Positions 15,222 through 24,712 of a stretch of DNA of 44,496 nt are shown here, piece by piece. How positions within the stretch are numbered: the stretch's first letter is position 1; each line of letters begins with the position of its first letter. The position numbers were made by a program, and so were the translations under genes. This stretch comes from an uncultured Lachnospiraceae bacterium (lineage in GTDB: Bacteria; Bacillota; Clostridia; Lachnospirales; Lachnospiraceae): contig CACZBM010000020.1 of assembly GCA_902779445.1 (NCBI GenBank), forward strand, positions 1 through 44,496. Direction: 5' to 3'. Under the pieces are notes generated by a model. It was given only the letters and a program-made list of their open reading frames with translations, ran no database searches and was not told the DNA's origin.

Positions 15222-15761
15222 TCAATAGGGTTCGGGGTCTTTAAGGAAATCCCGGACCCTTTTCATTTCCGCTTCATGCTTTGCATTCTGCTCGGCCTCT
15301 TCTTTTGCCAGGGCATCTTCATACTTCATGTATTCGACACCCGACTCCTTTAAGAGCTGTAATCCGAGACCCGTGGGATATTCCCCTTTGAAAATGACCT
15401 TCTTTATACCTGACTGTATTATATGGATACAGCAGAATACACAGGGCTGGGTGGTTACATAAAGGGTGGATCCTTCGCAGCTCGTTCCGCGCCTCGCACA
15501 CTGGTCTATGGCATTGGCTTCGGCATGCCCTGCGCGGCAGAGCTCAAGCCCCTGTCCTGAAGGGATCCCTCTTTTTTTTCGGATGCAGTAACCTATGTCC
15601 GTACAGTGGATGGCGCCGGTGGGTGCACCGTTGTATCCGGTGGCGATTATCTGCTTATCCCTGATGATAACGGCACCAACCTGCCGGGAAAGACAGGTGC
15701 TGCGTATTTTACTGTCTTCTGCGATCTCCATCGCCCATTCCGTAAATAGTTTTCTGCTCAT
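15222..15761 (-). CDS. Deoxycytidylate (dCMP) deaminase
   Basis: A 179-residue zinc deaminase converting dCMP to dUMP, the precursor for thymidylate synthesis. Zinc ligands are His79 with proton-shuttle Glu81 in GHAEANAID, and Cys107 and Cys110 in QPCVFC. GYNGAP near residue 42 is typical of the dCMP branch rather than cytidine deaminase. A longer in-frame extension runs 51 codons upstream into the divergent gene and is not conserved. MSRKLF is the natural start, though the GAGGGAG site is 12 bases away; a GTG at 15782 is a weaker alternative. The charged C-terminal tail (AKEEAEQNAKHEAE) is likely helical. Confidence 0.9.
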   Translation of the reverse strand: MSRKLFTEWAMEIAEDSKIRSTCLSRQVGAVIIRDKQIIATGYNGAPTGAIHCTDIGYCIRKKRGIPSGQGLELCRAGHAEANAIDQCARRGTSCEGSTLYVTTQPCVFCCIHIIQSGIKKVIFKGEYPTGLGLQLLKESGVEYMKYEDALAKEEAEQNAKHEAEMKRVRDFLKDPEPY

Positions 15762-15782
15762 AGCGTTATTATACTCCCTCAC

Positions 15783-15811
15783 TTGCAGAAAAGATAGTAA
15801 ATGGTTACAAT
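15783..15811 (+). promoter_or_regulatory. Promoter of the ChbG-gdpP-rplI-dnaB gene run
   Basis: TTGCAG (15783-15788), 17 bases, TACAAT (15806-15811). The expected transcription start near 15818 is only about five bases before ATG 15823, so the leader would be very short. Confidence 0.5.
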
Positions 15812-15822
15812 TAGGTACAGTT

Positions 15823-16593
15823 ATGATTAGATCGATTGTAAACGGCGATGACTTCGGCATGAATGAAAATGTGAACGAAGCCATAAGAGAATGCTTTGAA
15901 AAAAGGCTTATCACGAATACTACGCTTATGGTAAATATGCCTTATGCTTCTGAAGCTGTCGATATCGCTGAGGAATGTGGGTTTTCAGAGGCTGTGGGGC
16001 TTCATCTCAATCTTACCAGCGGATATCCGCTAACCGAGAGGATCAGAAGGGAACCCCGGTTCTGTAAAAAAGACGGGAGCTTCAATGCATTCTTTCAGCA
16101 GCATACCGCGAGCCGTCTGTCAATAAGTCGCAGGGAATCGAGGGCAGTTGCAGAGGAGATCGAAGCACAGATCAGAAAGTATTTTTCCTATGGTCTTCCC
16201 GAGAGGCATCTGGATTCCCATCATCATGTCCATACCAACAGATCGGTCATGAAAGTGCTGATGCCTTTAATGAAAAAGTACGGATTCAGATCCGTAAGAC
16301 TCAGCAGGAACCTGTTTTTGAAAATGAACGTATTAAAGAGGGCTTATAAGAGTTCCTTCAATCGTGGATTGAAGAAAAACGGGTTTATCACAACTGATTA
16401 TTTCGGATCCTACAGGGATCTTTCCGCAATGAACGGAAAGCTGCCCGAGGATTCACTGATAGAGATAATGGTTCATCCAATGTATGATGATGCCGGAGTT
16501 TTGAAAGACACCAAGACTCCTTTTGAACAGGTAAAAGAGCTTCTGGATTCGCTGAACGCAGAAAGACAGCCCTATTTTCCTGTCAGTAATTAG
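15823..16593 (+). CDS. ChbG/YdjC-family carbohydrate deacetylase
   Basis: A 256-residue protein of the YdjC/ChbG family, metal-dependent deacetylases of N-acetylated oligosaccharides such as diacetylchitobiose. Metal and catalytic motifs are NGDDFGMN (Asp9, Asp10), GLHLNLTSGYPL and HLDSHHHVH. No signal peptide is present, so it is cytoplasmic. The reading frame extends upstream into the divergent dCMP deaminase, but family similarity starts at MIRSIVNGDDFG. Only a weak AGG precedes this ATG, and the predicted promoter leaves almost no leader. The gene is 15 bases ahead of gdpP. A link with c-di-AMP is not implied. Confidence 0.85.
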   Translation: MIRSIVNGDDFGMNENVNEAIRECFEKRLITNTTLMVNMPYASEAVDIAEECGFSEAVGLHLNLTSGYPLTERIRREPRFCKKDGSFNAFFQQHTASRLSISRRESRAVAEEIEAQIRKYFSYGLPERHLDSHHHVHTNRSVMKVLMPLMKKYGFRSVRLSRNLFLKMNVLKRAYKSSFNRGLKKNGFITTDYFGSYRDLSAMNGKLPEDSLIEIMVHPMYDDAGVLKDTKTPFEQVKELLDSLNAERQPYFPVSN

Positions 16594-16608
16594 AAAATGA
16601 GGTAACAG

Positions 16609-18636
16609 ATGAAAAGGGTTAAAGCAAAAGGGATCCTCCGGTTTATAGGGGCTCTGCCTCTTATCTTGTCGGTATTTCTGCTAATTCCTTTATTCGTAAC
16701 ATTTGCCATAAATAAAAAGGCCTGGGCAGTATACCTGGGATTCTGGATATTATATTTGATCGCTTCGTTTTTTATTTTTATCACATCCAAAAGGACCATC
16801 AGAAGAGAGCTGGTAAATTTTGCATCGGATTACGGTCAGGTTCAGAAGGGACTCTTAAAAGGACTGGCAATTCCCTATGCCCTGCTTGATGAGGACGGTC
16901 ATTTCGTATGGAGCAATGCGGGGTTTGCGGCCATAATCCATAAAGACAGGTTCTACACAAAGTCCATCACTTCATTTTTCCCGGAGATCACCAGGGAGAA
17001 ACTGCCTGTGGATTCAAAGGTGGTCTCTTTCAATATTACCTACGAAAAGAGAGATTACAGGGTAGATATGAGAATGCTGACTCTTTCGGGCTCATCCGGA
17101 AAGAGTTCCGAATTTGACGGATCTCTTATCGCTGTGTTCTTGTTTGACGAGACGGACATTAATCTCTATATGCGCTTAAATCACGAGCAGTCATTGGTTA
17201 CCGGCCTTATCTATATCGATAATTATGATGATGCTCTTGAAAGCGTTGAGGATGTCAGAAGATCCATGCTGACAGCTCTTATTGACAGGCAGATAAATAA
17301 ATACCTGAAGGATTATGATGCCATAGTTAAGAAGGTGGAAAAGGATAAGTACTTCACCATCATGAAGAGGGTCGACTTTGAGAAGATGAAGGAGAACCGC
17401 TTCTCGATCTTGGATACTGTCAAGAATATCAGTATCGGAAATCAGATGTCAGTCACCCTTTCGATCGGATTCGGACTTGATACGGATTCATATCTTCAGG
17501 ATAGTGAATACTCCAGAAATGCCATCGACCTCGCTCTTGGCCGTGGAGGTGATCAGGCTGTTATTAAGACACCGGAACAGATCACATATTTCGGAGGAAA
17601 GAGCCAGCAGGTAGAGAAGACAACCAGAGTAAAAGCCAGAGTTAAGGCCCATGCCCTTAGAGAGATCATAGAGAGTAAGGACAGAGTTCTGGTAATGGGT
17701 CATCAGAATACGGATATTGACGCATTCGGAGCGGCAGTTGGTATCTTCAGGGCAGCGGATTCCCTTGGAAAGAAGTGCAGCATTGTCATTAATGAGGTGT
17801 CGAATGCCATAAAGCCCTTTATGGAGGCCTTTACTGAGGACAGGGAATACAGTTCCGAGATGATCATTACCAGTAATGAAGCCATCCAGGTATGTGATGA
17901 CAATACAGCGGTAGTGGTTGTGGATACGAATAAACCCGGATATACGGAATGTCCGGAGCTTCTTGATATCGCAAAGACGATAGTGGTACTGGATCATCAC
18001 AGGATGGGTACGGAGAGGATAAGCAATGCCACGCTGTCCTATATAGAGTCCTATGCATCCAGCGCATGCGAGATGGTTTCCGAGATACTCCAGTATTTCG
18101 CTGACGGCATAAAGATAAAGAACGTAGAAGCCGACTGCCTGTATGCAGGTATCATGATAGACACAAATAACTTCATGACCAAAACAGGAGTAAGAACCTT
18201 TGAAGCTGCTGCATTTTTACGGAGAAACGGCGCAGATGTAACGAGGGTCAGGAAGCTGTTTAGAAATGATCTGGCTGAATTCAAAGCCCGCGCAGAAGCC
18301 GTGCAGAATTCCGAGCTCTACAGAGGCGAATTTGCCATATCAGTCTGTCCGAATAATGTGGAAAATCCCACTATTACCGGAGCTCAGGCTGCAAATGAGC
18401 TGTTAAACATCAATGAGGTCAAGGCAGCATTTATCCTCACGGAGTATGAGGGTAAGATATTTGTAAGCGCCAGATCCCTTGATGAGATCAATGTACAGAT
18501 AATAATGGAGAGACTGGGAGGAGGCGGACATTTGAATATCGCCGGTGCCCAGCTGGAAGGAAAGACAGTGGACGAGGCCCGTGAGATCATCAAAGAGACC
18601 TTGGACCAGATGGAAGCAGAAGGAGAGATACAATGA
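16609..18636 (+). CDS. gdpP: Cyclic-di-AMP phosphodiesterase GdpP
   Basis: 675 residues with the full GdpP plan. Two N-terminal membrane helices (about residues 11-58) precede a PAS-like domain (about 75-160), a degenerate GGDEF-like domain (about 170-310) and a DHH/DHHA1 phosphodiesterase. The manganese motifs are [11 protein letters not shown] (His365, Asp369, Asp371), [10 protein letters not shown] and LDHHRMG (Asp462-His464), and the DHHA1 part has [12 protein letters not shown]. It hydrolyses c-di-AMP to pApA and so controls osmotic and cell-wall homeostasis. Its stop overlaps the rplI start (ATGA), and the order gdpP-rplI-dnaB matches that of B. subtilis. Confidence 0.95.
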   Translation: MKRVKAKGILRFIGALPLILSVFLLIPLFVTFAINKKAWAVYLGFWILYLIASFFIFITSKRTIRRELVNFASDYGQVQKGLLKGLAIPYALLDEDGHFVWSNAGFAAIIHKDRFYTKSITSFFPEITREKLPVDSKVVSFNITYEKRDYRVDMRMLTLSGSSGKSSEFDGSLIAVFLFDETDINLYMRLNHEQSLVTGLIYIDNYDDALESVEDVRRSMLTALIDRQINKYLKDYDAIVKKVEKDKYFTIMKRVDFEKMKENRFSILDTVKNISIGNQMSVTLSIGFGLDTDSYLQDSEYSRNAIDLALGRGGDQAVIKTPEQITYFGGKSQQVEKTTRVKARVKAHALREIIESKDRVLVMGHQNTDIDAFGAAVGIFRAADSLGKKCSIVINEVSNAIKPFMEAFTEDREYSSEMIITSNEAIQVCDDNTAVVVVDTNKPGYTECPELLDIAKTIVVLDHHRMGTERISNATLSYIESYASSACEMVSEILQYFADGIKIKNVEADCLYAGIMIDTNNFMTKTGVRTFEAAAFLRRNGADVTRVRKLFRNDLAEFKARAEAVQNSELYRGEFAISVCPNNVENPTITGAQAANELLNINEVKAAFILTEYEGKIFVSARSLDEINVQIIMERLGGGGHLNIAGAQLEGKTVDEAREIIKETLDQMEAEGEIQ

Positions 18637-19079
18637 AAGTAATACTGTTACAGGATGTTAAAAGTCAGGGGAAAAAGGGTGATGTCATAAATGTCAGTGA
18701 CGGATATGCCAGAAACTTCCTGCTCACAAAAGGACTGGGAGTGGAAGCTACCCAGCAGAATCTGAATGATATAAAATTAAAAAAGGCAAATGATGAAAAG
18801 ATAGCTGCGGAAGAACTGGCAGCTGCGAAAAAGCTTTCAGACGAGTTAAAGGAAGTGGAGGTTACGGTAAAGATAAAGGCCGGGGCTGACGGAAAGACTT
18901 TCGGTTCTGTTTCATCAAAAGAGATCGCAGAGGCAGTTAAACAGCAGAAGGGGCTGGAACTGGATAAGAAAAAGATAGTGGTAAAGGACCCCATAAAGGC
19001 ACTTGGGAATTACAAGATACCGGTGAAGCTTCATCCGGAAGTAACGGGAGAATTCACTCTGATAGTCGATAAGGAGTAA
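18633..19079 (+). CDS. rplI: 50S ribosomal protein L9
   Basis: 148 residues, normal length. The N-terminal rRNA-binding domain carries the L9 signature, [19 protein letters not shown] and [12 protein letters not shown] long charged connecting helix (about residues 40-75) leads to the C-terminal domain ending EFTLIVDKE. It overlaps gdpP by four bases and precedes dnaB by eight, a conserved arrangement in Firmicutes. Start choice is unambiguous. Confidence 0.97.
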   Translation: MKVILLQDVKSQGKKGDVINVSDGYARNFLLTKGLGVEATQQNLNDIKLKKANDEKIAAEELAAAKKLSDELKEVEVTVKIKAGADGKTFGSVSSKEIAEAVKQQKGLELDKKKIVVKDPIKALGNYKIPVKLHPEVTGEFTLIVDKE

Positions 19080-19087
19080 GCATTAAG

Positions 19088-20443
19088 ATGGATATGGAAA
19101 CAAACCCGATCAAAAGGGTCCCGCCTCACGCATCCGATGCGGAAAGGTCGGTCATAGGGTCAATGCTTCTGTCTCCGGATGCCATAATGTCTGCTTCCGA
19201 GATACTTACTCCGGACTGTTTCTATGCCAGGCAGTACGGAATATTTTTTCAGGCGATAACGGAGCTTTACAATTCGGGGAAGCCGGTGGATTCGGTAACC
19301 ATCCTGGAAAAGCTCAAAGAGATGCAGGCTCCGCCGGAGATAATGAATGCGAACTTTATAGCAGAGCTGATAGAGAGTGTTCCCATGAGCGCTAATATCA
19401 GGAGCTATGCGAGGATCGTCCGTGATAATGCGGTAAAGAGGAATCTTATCAGGGCAAATGAGGAGATCGCATCGGAGTGCTATCAGGGTGCGGACTCTAC
19501 GGAAGATATTCTTGCCCGTGCGGAGAAGAGGATCTTTGACATAGTACAGAGTCAGGGATCAGGGGAATCTGCAACACCCATAAGCAAGATAGTACTGGAT
19601 GTACTTGACAATATAGAGAGAGCCCAGAAAAGCGGAAGTGCTGTTACCGGTGTTGAGACCGGATTTAAGGAGCTGGATAAAAAGACAGCGGGACTTCAGA
19701 AATCGGATCTTATCCTTATCGCTGCCCGTCCTTCTATGGGAAAGACAGCGCTTGCCCTTAATATCGCAGAGTATGCTGCTTTCAGGAAAAACCGTACGGT
19801 CATGATATTCTCTCTCGAGATGTCAAAGGAGCAGCTGGTCAACCGTCTGGTGGCTATGGAGTCCTACGTTGACGCTTCCAGGATAAGGATAGGTGATATC
19901 GAGGAAGCCGAGTGGGAGAGCGTTATGAACAGCGCCAGCATAATAGGACGCTCGAAGCTTGTCATAGATGATACTGCTTCCATATCTGTGGCAGAGATGA
20001 GAACCAAATGCAGACGCCAGAAACTGGAGGGCGGTCTGGACATGGTCCTGGTGGACTATCTGCAGCTCATGACTTCCGGTACTACAAGAAAAGACGCTGG
20101 AAGACAGCAGGAGATCTCGGATATATCGAGATCACTGAAGACTCTGGCAAGGGAACTCAATGTGCCGGTGGTGGCTCTTTCGCAGCTTTCCCGTGCAGTG
20201 GAGCAGAGACCGGATAAGAGACCCATGCTTTCCGACCTCCGTGAATCCGGAGCTATAGAGCAGGATGCGGACGTGGTAATGTTTATTTACCGCGATGATT
20301 ATTATCATCCCGATACGGATGAGAAAAATATTGCCGAAATAATAGTCGCCAAGCAGAGAAACGGTTCGGTGGGACCGTTGAAACTGGGATGGCGTCCGGA
20401 ATATACCAAGTTTATGAATATCGATTATTCCAGGGATAACTGA
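19088..20443 (+). CDS. dnaB: Replicative DNA helicase DnaB
   Basis: A 451-residue hexameric helicase (called DnaC in Bacillus) that unwinds DNA at the fork. The N-terminal helical domain (PHASDAERSVIGSMLL) is followed by a linker and a RecA-like motor with Walker A ARPSMGKT (Lys219), Walker B-like MVLVDYLQLM, and DLRESGAIEQDADVV containing the arginine-finger region. No intein interrupts it. It is followed 15 bases later by a dNTPase gene, a pairing of replication and nucleotide-pool functions. Confidence 0.97.
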   Translation: MDMETNPIKRVPPHASDAERSVIGSMLLSPDAIMSASEILTPDCFYARQYGIFFQAITELYNSGKPVDSVTILEKLKEMQAPPEIMNANFIAELIESVPMSANIRSYARIVRDNAVKRNLIRANEEIASECYQGADSTEDILARAEKRIFDIVQSQGSGESATPISKIVLDVLDNIERAQKSGSAVTGVETGFKELDKKTAGLQKSDLILIAARPSMGKTALALNIAEYAAFRKNRTVMIFSLEMSKEQLVNRLVAMESYVDASRIRIGDIEEAEWESVMNSASIIGRSKLVIDDTASISVAEMRTKCRRQKLEGGLDMVLVDYLQLMTSGTTRKDAGRQQEISDISRSLKTLARELNVPVVALSQLSRAVEQRPDKRPMLSDLRESGAIEQDADVVMFIYRDDYYHPDTDEKNIAEIIVAKQRNGSVGPLKLGWRPEYTKFMNIDYSRDN

Positions 20444-20458
20444 TGCAGGAGATGTGAT

Positions 20459-21700
20459 TTGGAACAGGGAGCTTTTAGGAGTGTTGCAGCTTTTGAGGGG
20501 AATCCTAAATTTGAAAAGCTGACAGAGAGACGGAGCACTCTCTACAAGAGAAAAGACGATATCAGAAGCGAGTTTGCAAGGGACTATACCAGGATCTTGC
20601 ACAGCCTCGCGTACAGGAGGCTGAAGAGTAAGACCCAGGTGTTTTATAATGCGGCGGGTTCAGATCATATATGTACAAGGATAGAGCATGTATCCCATGT
20701 GGAGTCTGTGGCGGGCACCATCGGGAAATATCTGGGACTGAATATGGAGCTTATAAAAGCCATAGCCATGGGACATGACCTTGGACATGCACCCTTCGGC
20801 CATGAGGGAGAGAAGACGCTTTCAGCCCTCTCCGAAAAATATCTTGGAAAAACCTTCTGGCATGAAAAAAACGGACTTAGGCTGGTAGACAGGGTTGAGC
20901 TCCTGGAGGACAATTTCAGACATTTTAAGAACCTTGACCTTACCTATGCCGTAAGAGACGGGATCATTTCACATTGTGGAGAAGTGGATGATAACGGCAT
21001 CAAACCAAGAGAAGAATTCATAGATCTGGAAACGGAATTTAATAGTGCAGGAGAGTTCCAGCCCATTACATGGGAGGGAGCTGTGGTCAAGCTTGCCGAT
21101 AAGATAGCATATCTCGGAAGGGATATAGAAGATGCACTTTCCCTGGGTATCCTTGACAGGGGCGAAGTGAAGACCCTGGAGGAAATGGCCGGGGATGAAT
21201 CGGACGGAGCCATTAATACCGGTGTCATAATGCACGGCATGATAATAGACGTATGTGAGAACTCCAGCCCTGAAGAGGGTATTTCCTTAAGTAAAGATGC
21301 GCTGAAACGGCTGGTAAGGATAAAAAAATTCAACTATGAGCATATCTATAACAACAGATGGCTGGATCCTTTCGTACACTATTCAGAACTGGTGCTCTGT
21401 GAGCTTTTTATGGCATTAAGCGATGTGTATGATGGGGACAGGACATTTGAGAGGATAAATGATGCAGTCAGGTATTATCCCAATCTTATGAAGCCCTTTG
21501 GAGAGTGGCTCGCAAGGTATGTAACGCTTCCCGGCGCCAAGCTTGCGATTTCCGGATTTGAGAGACCGGAATGTGATAATGATAAGATCTACGGCGGTCT
21601 CGAAAATGAGAGGATATATACCCAGGCAGTCATTGATTATATTGCCGGTATGACCGATAAATATGCGATCTCTACCTATCAGGAATTATTGAGGTATTGA
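20459..21700 (+). CDS. dGTPase-like deoxynucleotide triphosphohydrolase
   Basis: A 413-residue HD-domain enzyme that removes triphosphate from dNTPs. Metal ligands are visible in RIEHVSHVESV (His77) and GHDLGHAPFGHEGE (His106-Asp107), with an AYLGRDIEDAL motif further on supplying the last Asp. LHSLAYRRLKSKTQVF near the N-terminus is typical. The start is TTG at 20459, with AGGAGA seven bases upstream; no ATG gives a complete N-terminus. It sits directly after dnaB and may trim dNTP pools. Some family members act in phage defence, but the housekeeping context favours metabolism. Confidence 0.9.
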   Translation: MEQGAFRSVAAFEGNPKFEKLTERRSTLYKRKDDIRSEFARDYTRILHSLAYRRLKSKTQVFYNAAGSDHICTRIEHVSHVESVAGTIGKYLGLNMELIKAIAMGHDLGHAPFGHEGEKTLSALSEKYLGKTFWHEKNGLRLVDRVELLEDNFRHFKNLDLTYAVRDGIISHCGEVDDNGIKPREEFIDLETEFNSAGEFQPITWEGAVVKLADKIAYLGRDIEDALSLGILDRGEVKTLEEMAGDESDGAINTGVIMHGMIIDVCENSSPEEGISLSKDALKRLVRIKKFNYEHIYNNRWLDPFVHYSELVLCELFMALSDVYDGDRTFERINDAVRYYPNLMKPFGEWLARYVTLPGAKLAISGFERPECDNDKIYGGLENERIYTQAVIDYIAGMTDKYAISTYQELLRY

Positions 21701-21704
21701 GATA

Positions 21705-22328
21705 ATGGGACGATTGTTTGATTTCGACGGTCCGTTTTTCAGCTTCTTTGAAAAGATAGCCGATACTGTGATCCTCAATATCATTTTTATCATCTGCTGC
21801 CTGCCGGTTTTTACCATTGGCGCATCTCTTACAGCCCTTTCCTCGGTGACGCAGAAGATGGCGAGAAAGGAAGAGGGTTATATCCTCAGGGGTTTCTTCA
21901 GTTCCTTTAAGCAGAATTTCATTCAGGCAACTGCGATATGGCTTATTACGGTCTTTTTCGGGGTTGTGTTCTTTTTTGATATCCGGTTTATCGCAGTATC
22001 GGGGGAGGGTGTAATGCTAAACGTGTTCAGGGTACTCCTTCTGATGCTGGGGATCATATATGTTTTTGAATTCATATATGTTTTTCCGGTTCTTGCGAGA
22101 TTTGATAATACCATTCTAAATACGATGAGAAATGCTCTTTTACTGTCTGTCATTAATCTCCCGTGGACACTGGTGCTTGTGCTGCTCTTTGCAGTTCCGC
22201 CTGTAATCGGGTACTTTTATCTGAAGATAGGTATTCCTTTGTATCTCTTTGCAGGATTTTCACTTGTATCCCTCATTAGTTCATACATATTCCGGAAGAT
22301 ATTTGACCCCTTGGTAACGAATGGTTAA
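21705..22328 (+). CDS. DUF624/YesL-family membrane protein
   Basis: 207 residues with about five membrane helices. The N-terminus (MGRLFDFDGPFFSFFEKIAD) and following CCLPVFTIGAS are hallmarks of the DUF624/YesL family. Family members often occur beside carbohydrate ABC transporters (established context), and the next gene is a sugar-importer ATPase, although a gap of about 110 bases with a possible promoter separates them. It begins 4 bases after the dNTPase stop. Biochemical role unknown. Confidence 0.8.
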   Translation: MGRLFDFDGPFFSFFEKIADTVILNIIFIICCLPVFTIGASLTALSSVTQKMARKEEGYILRGFFSSFKQNFIQATAIWLITVFFGVVFFFDIRFIAVSGEGVMLNVFRVLLLMLGIIYVFEFIYVFPVLARFDNTILNTMRNALLLSVINLPWTLVLVLLFAVPPVIGYFYLKIGIPLYLFAGFSLVSLISSYIFRKIFDPLVTNG

Positions 22329-22388
22329 GTTGTACATGAATTAGAAAAATATTTGGGCAACACTTGCATAGTTTAAGAATTACCACTG

Positions 22389-22397
22389 TGTTATCAT
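22389..22397 (+). promoter_or_regulatory. Possible extended -10 promoter
   Basis: TGTTATCAT: an extended -10 (TGn-TATCAT) without a good -35 at the right distance. The likely transcript leads into the ATPase gene at 22440, whose ribosome site is CAGGAGG. Confidence 0.35.
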
Positions 22398-22439
22398 TTC
22401 AATCGTGTAGTAAATCAATATAGTTTTCAGGAGGCAGTT

Positions 22440-23555
22440 ATGGCAAGTTTATCACTTACAAACATTTGCAAGAAGTATCCTAACGATGTTGTGGCAGTTA
22501 AGGACTTCAATCTGGAGATCGCCGATAAGGAGTTCATTATCTTTGTAGGACCTTCAGGATGCGGTAAGTCTACAACACTTCGTATGATCGCAGGGCTTGA
22601 AGAGATCACTTCCGGCGAACTGAAGATCGGTGACAGGGTGGTTAATGATGTTGAGCCTAAGGACAGGGACATCGCAATGGTTTTCCAGAACTATGCCCTC
22701 TACCCTCATATGACTGTTTATGATAATATGGCATTTGGACTTAAGCTTCGTAAGGTTGATAAGGCTGAAATAGACCGTAAGGTCCGCGATGCGGCTGAGA
22801 TCCTTGATCTCACGAAATACCTTGACCGTAAGCCCAAAGCTCTCTCCGGCGGACAGAGACAGCGTGTGGCTATGGGACGTGCTATCGTTCGTAATCCCAA
22901 GGTATTCCTTATGGATGAGCCTCTTTCAAACCTTGATGCAAAACTCCGTGTACAGATGAGAATAGAGATCGCGAAGCTCCATCAGACTCTCGGGACCACC
23001 ATCATCTATGTTACACACGATCAGACCGAGGCTATGACACTCGGTGACAGGATCGTTGTAATGAAGGACGGTGTGATCCAGCAGGTTGATACACCCCAGA
23101 ATCTGTATGAGAAGCCAGGAAACCTCTTTGTGGCAGGATTCATGGGATCTCCTCAGATGAACTTCCTTGATGCGGTCGTTAATGTAGAAGGTGATAAAGC
23201 AAGTCTTGAGATAGACGGACGCTCTATCCCTCTTCCTCCCGCAAAGGCAAAGAAGGTTATCGAGGGTAATTACAATGGAAAGACGGTTACTTTTGGTGTC
23301 CGTCCCGAAGATGTATATGATTCTGAGATGGCTGTCAGCACTCTTAATCCTGAGGCAGTATTCGAAGCAGAGATAAAGGTATATGAGCTTCTCGGCGCAG
23401 AAGTATTCCTGTACTTTGATTTTGCCGGATTCTCAATGACTGCACGGGTTGATCCCAGGACTACAGCACGTCCCGGTGATAAGGTTAAGTTCGTTATAGA
23501 TACGGAGAAGATACATATCTTCGATAAGGAAACGGAAAAGACCATCACTAACTAA
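22440..23555 (+). CDS. Sugar ABC importer ATPase (MsmX/UgpC type)
   Basis: A 371-residue CUT1-family ATPase. Walker A GPSGCGKST, Q-loop FQNYALYPHMTVYDN, signature LSGGQRQRVAMGRA, Walker B VFLMDEPLSNLDAKLR and switch THDQTEAM are all intact. The C-terminal regulatory TOBE/OB domain (about residues 240-371) is present. No permease or binding protein adjoins it. That fits the MsmX model, in which one ATPase energises many sugar importers encoded elsewhere (known for Bacillus and Streptococcus; inferred here). The gene stands alone between a possible promoter and an intrinsic terminator. Confidence 0.92.
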   Translation: MASLSLTNICKKYPNDVVAVKDFNLEIADKEFIIFVGPSGCGKSTTLRMIAGLEEITSGELKIGDRVVNDVEPKDRDIAMVFQNYALYPHMTVYDNMAFGLKLRKVDKAEIDRKVRDAAEILDLTKYLDRKPKALSGGQRQRVAMGRAIVRNPKVFLMDEPLSNLDAKLRVQMRIEIAKLHQTLGTTIIYVTHDQTEAMTLGDRIVVMKDGVIQQVDTPQNLYEKPGNLFVAGFMGSPQMNFLDAVVNVEGDKASLEIDGRSIPLPPAKAKKVIEGNYNGKTVTFGVRPEDVYDSEMAVSTLNPEAVFEAEIKVYELLGAEVFLYFDFAGFSMTARVDPRTTARPGDKVKFVIDTEKIHIFDKETEKTITN

Positions 23556-23579
23556 GTAAAGCAATCCAGTGGTTAATCA

Positions 23580-23611
23580 GGCGCTGTCCGTTGGGCAGCG
23601 CCATTATTTTT
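23580..23611 (+). terminator. Intrinsic terminator
   Basis: Stem GGCGCTGTCC / GGGCAGCGCC (23580-23589 and 23593-23602, one G-T wobble), followed by ATTATTTTT. It lies 25 bases after the ATPase stop and overlaps the upstream extension of the next reading frame. Confidence 0.85.
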
Positions 23612-23623
23612 ACGAGGTGGAAT

Positions 23624-24712
23624 ATGATCGCGAGTAAGATTATCAGATCCTGTCTGGAAGAATTGAAATCAATTTCAAAAGTAGACCTTGCATGTTTCGA
23701 TATAGACGGGACATTATCAGCAGGTACCTCTGAAGATTTCGATGTAAAGGCTGTGAATATCAGATCCTTTATCGACAGCAATGCAGATTCCCAGGCTTTT
23801 GGGGACTATCATATGTTCCGGGTAAATGACGAGGAAATGGCGATCTATGTCGTTGTCACCCGGGGGAACAGTGATATAGCATACATGATGGGCAGGACAG
23901 CAGCCAGTGAACTTGAACATCTGGACTCTGCCTACCGGGAGAAATTCGATAAGAATGCTTTTTTCCAGAATCTGCTCCTCGATAATATGCTCGTTATCGA
24001 TATTTACAATAAGGCGAAGAAGCTTCATATAGACATAGAGAAAAAGAGAGCGGTCTTTCTCATAGAGAGAAAGAGTGAAAATGCCGGAGATAACGTAATG
24101 GATGTTGTCAGGGGTCTATTTAGCAGTGCCTACGGAGATTACGTGACGGCAGTTGATGAGAAGGAGATAGTCGTAATAAAGGAGCTCGAGAAAGATGATT
24201 CCGAAGAGAATATGAGATCCATTGCCGCAATGATCGTTGATATGATCAATACCGAAGCGCTGGTGGATGTCAGGGTCTCATACGGCACAGTGGTAGATGA
24301 GATAAGGGAGGTCTCAAGGTCATATAAAGAAGCCAGAATGGCTATGGATGTTGGCAGGATCTTTTATGAGAGCAATAGTATTTCAGCATATTCCGGTCTT
24401 GGAGTTGGAAGGCTTATATATCAGCTTCCCGAGAACCTCTGTGGTTTCTTCCTCCACGAGATATTCGGAGACAATATCCCGTATCACCTTGACGAAGAAA
24501 CGCTTCAGACCATAGACAGGTTCTTTGAGAATAACCTGAACGTATCCGAGACTTCGAGACAGCTCTATGTACACAGGAATACACTGGTATACAGGATAGA
24601 AAGACTGGAGAAAGCAACAGGCCTGGATATCAGGAAATTTGATGATGCGCTGACTCTGAAGATTTCCCTCATGGTCATAAATTATCTCCATTATCTTAAA
24701 AACAGGGACTGA
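23624..24712 (+). CDS. CdaR/PucR-type transcriptional regulator
   Basis: A 362-residue regulator. The N-terminal third resembles a ligand-sensing diacid-recognition-like domain (FDIDGTLSAGTSEDF onward). The middle has the degenerate GGDEF-like fold of CdaR proteins (about residues 145-270), and the C-terminus is a PucR-type helix-turn-helix, NLNVSETSRQLYVHRNTLVY. ATG 23624 has GAGGTGG just upstream. A longer reading from 23591 begins inside the terminator hairpin and is rejected. It follows a sugar ATPase and may control carbohydrate uptake. The tadA start overlaps its stop by one base. Confidence 0.82.
   Translation: MIASKIIRSCLEELKSISKVDLACFDIDGTLSAGTSEDFDVKAVNIRSFIDSNADSQAFGDYHMFRVNDEEMAIYVVVTRGNSDIAYMMGRTAASELEHLDSAYREKFDKNAFFQNLLLDNMLVIDIYNKAKKLHIDIEKKRAVFLIERKSENAGDNVMDVVRGLFSSAYGDYVTAVDEKEIVVIKELEKDDSEENMRSIAAMIVDMINTEALVDVRVSYGTVVDEIREVSRSYKEARMAMDVGRIFYESNSISAYSGLGVGRLIYQLPENLCGFFLHEIFGDNIPYHLDEETLQTIDRFFENNLNVSETSRQLYVHRNTLVYRIERLEKATGLDIRKFDDALTLKISLMVINYLHYLKNRD

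Noticed and set aside
19088..20443. Intein in dnaB
   Set aside because: Length (451 residues) and continuous motor motifs leave no room for an insertion.
20459..21700. Anti-phage dNTPase defence system
   Set aside because: The HD enzyme sits in the gdpP-rplI-dnaB housekeeping run with no defence partner, so nucleotide-pool control is the simpler reading.
23591..23623. Upstream start for the CdaR-type regulator
   Set aside because: It falls within the terminator hairpin of the preceding gene, and ATG 23624 has a proper GAGGTGG site.
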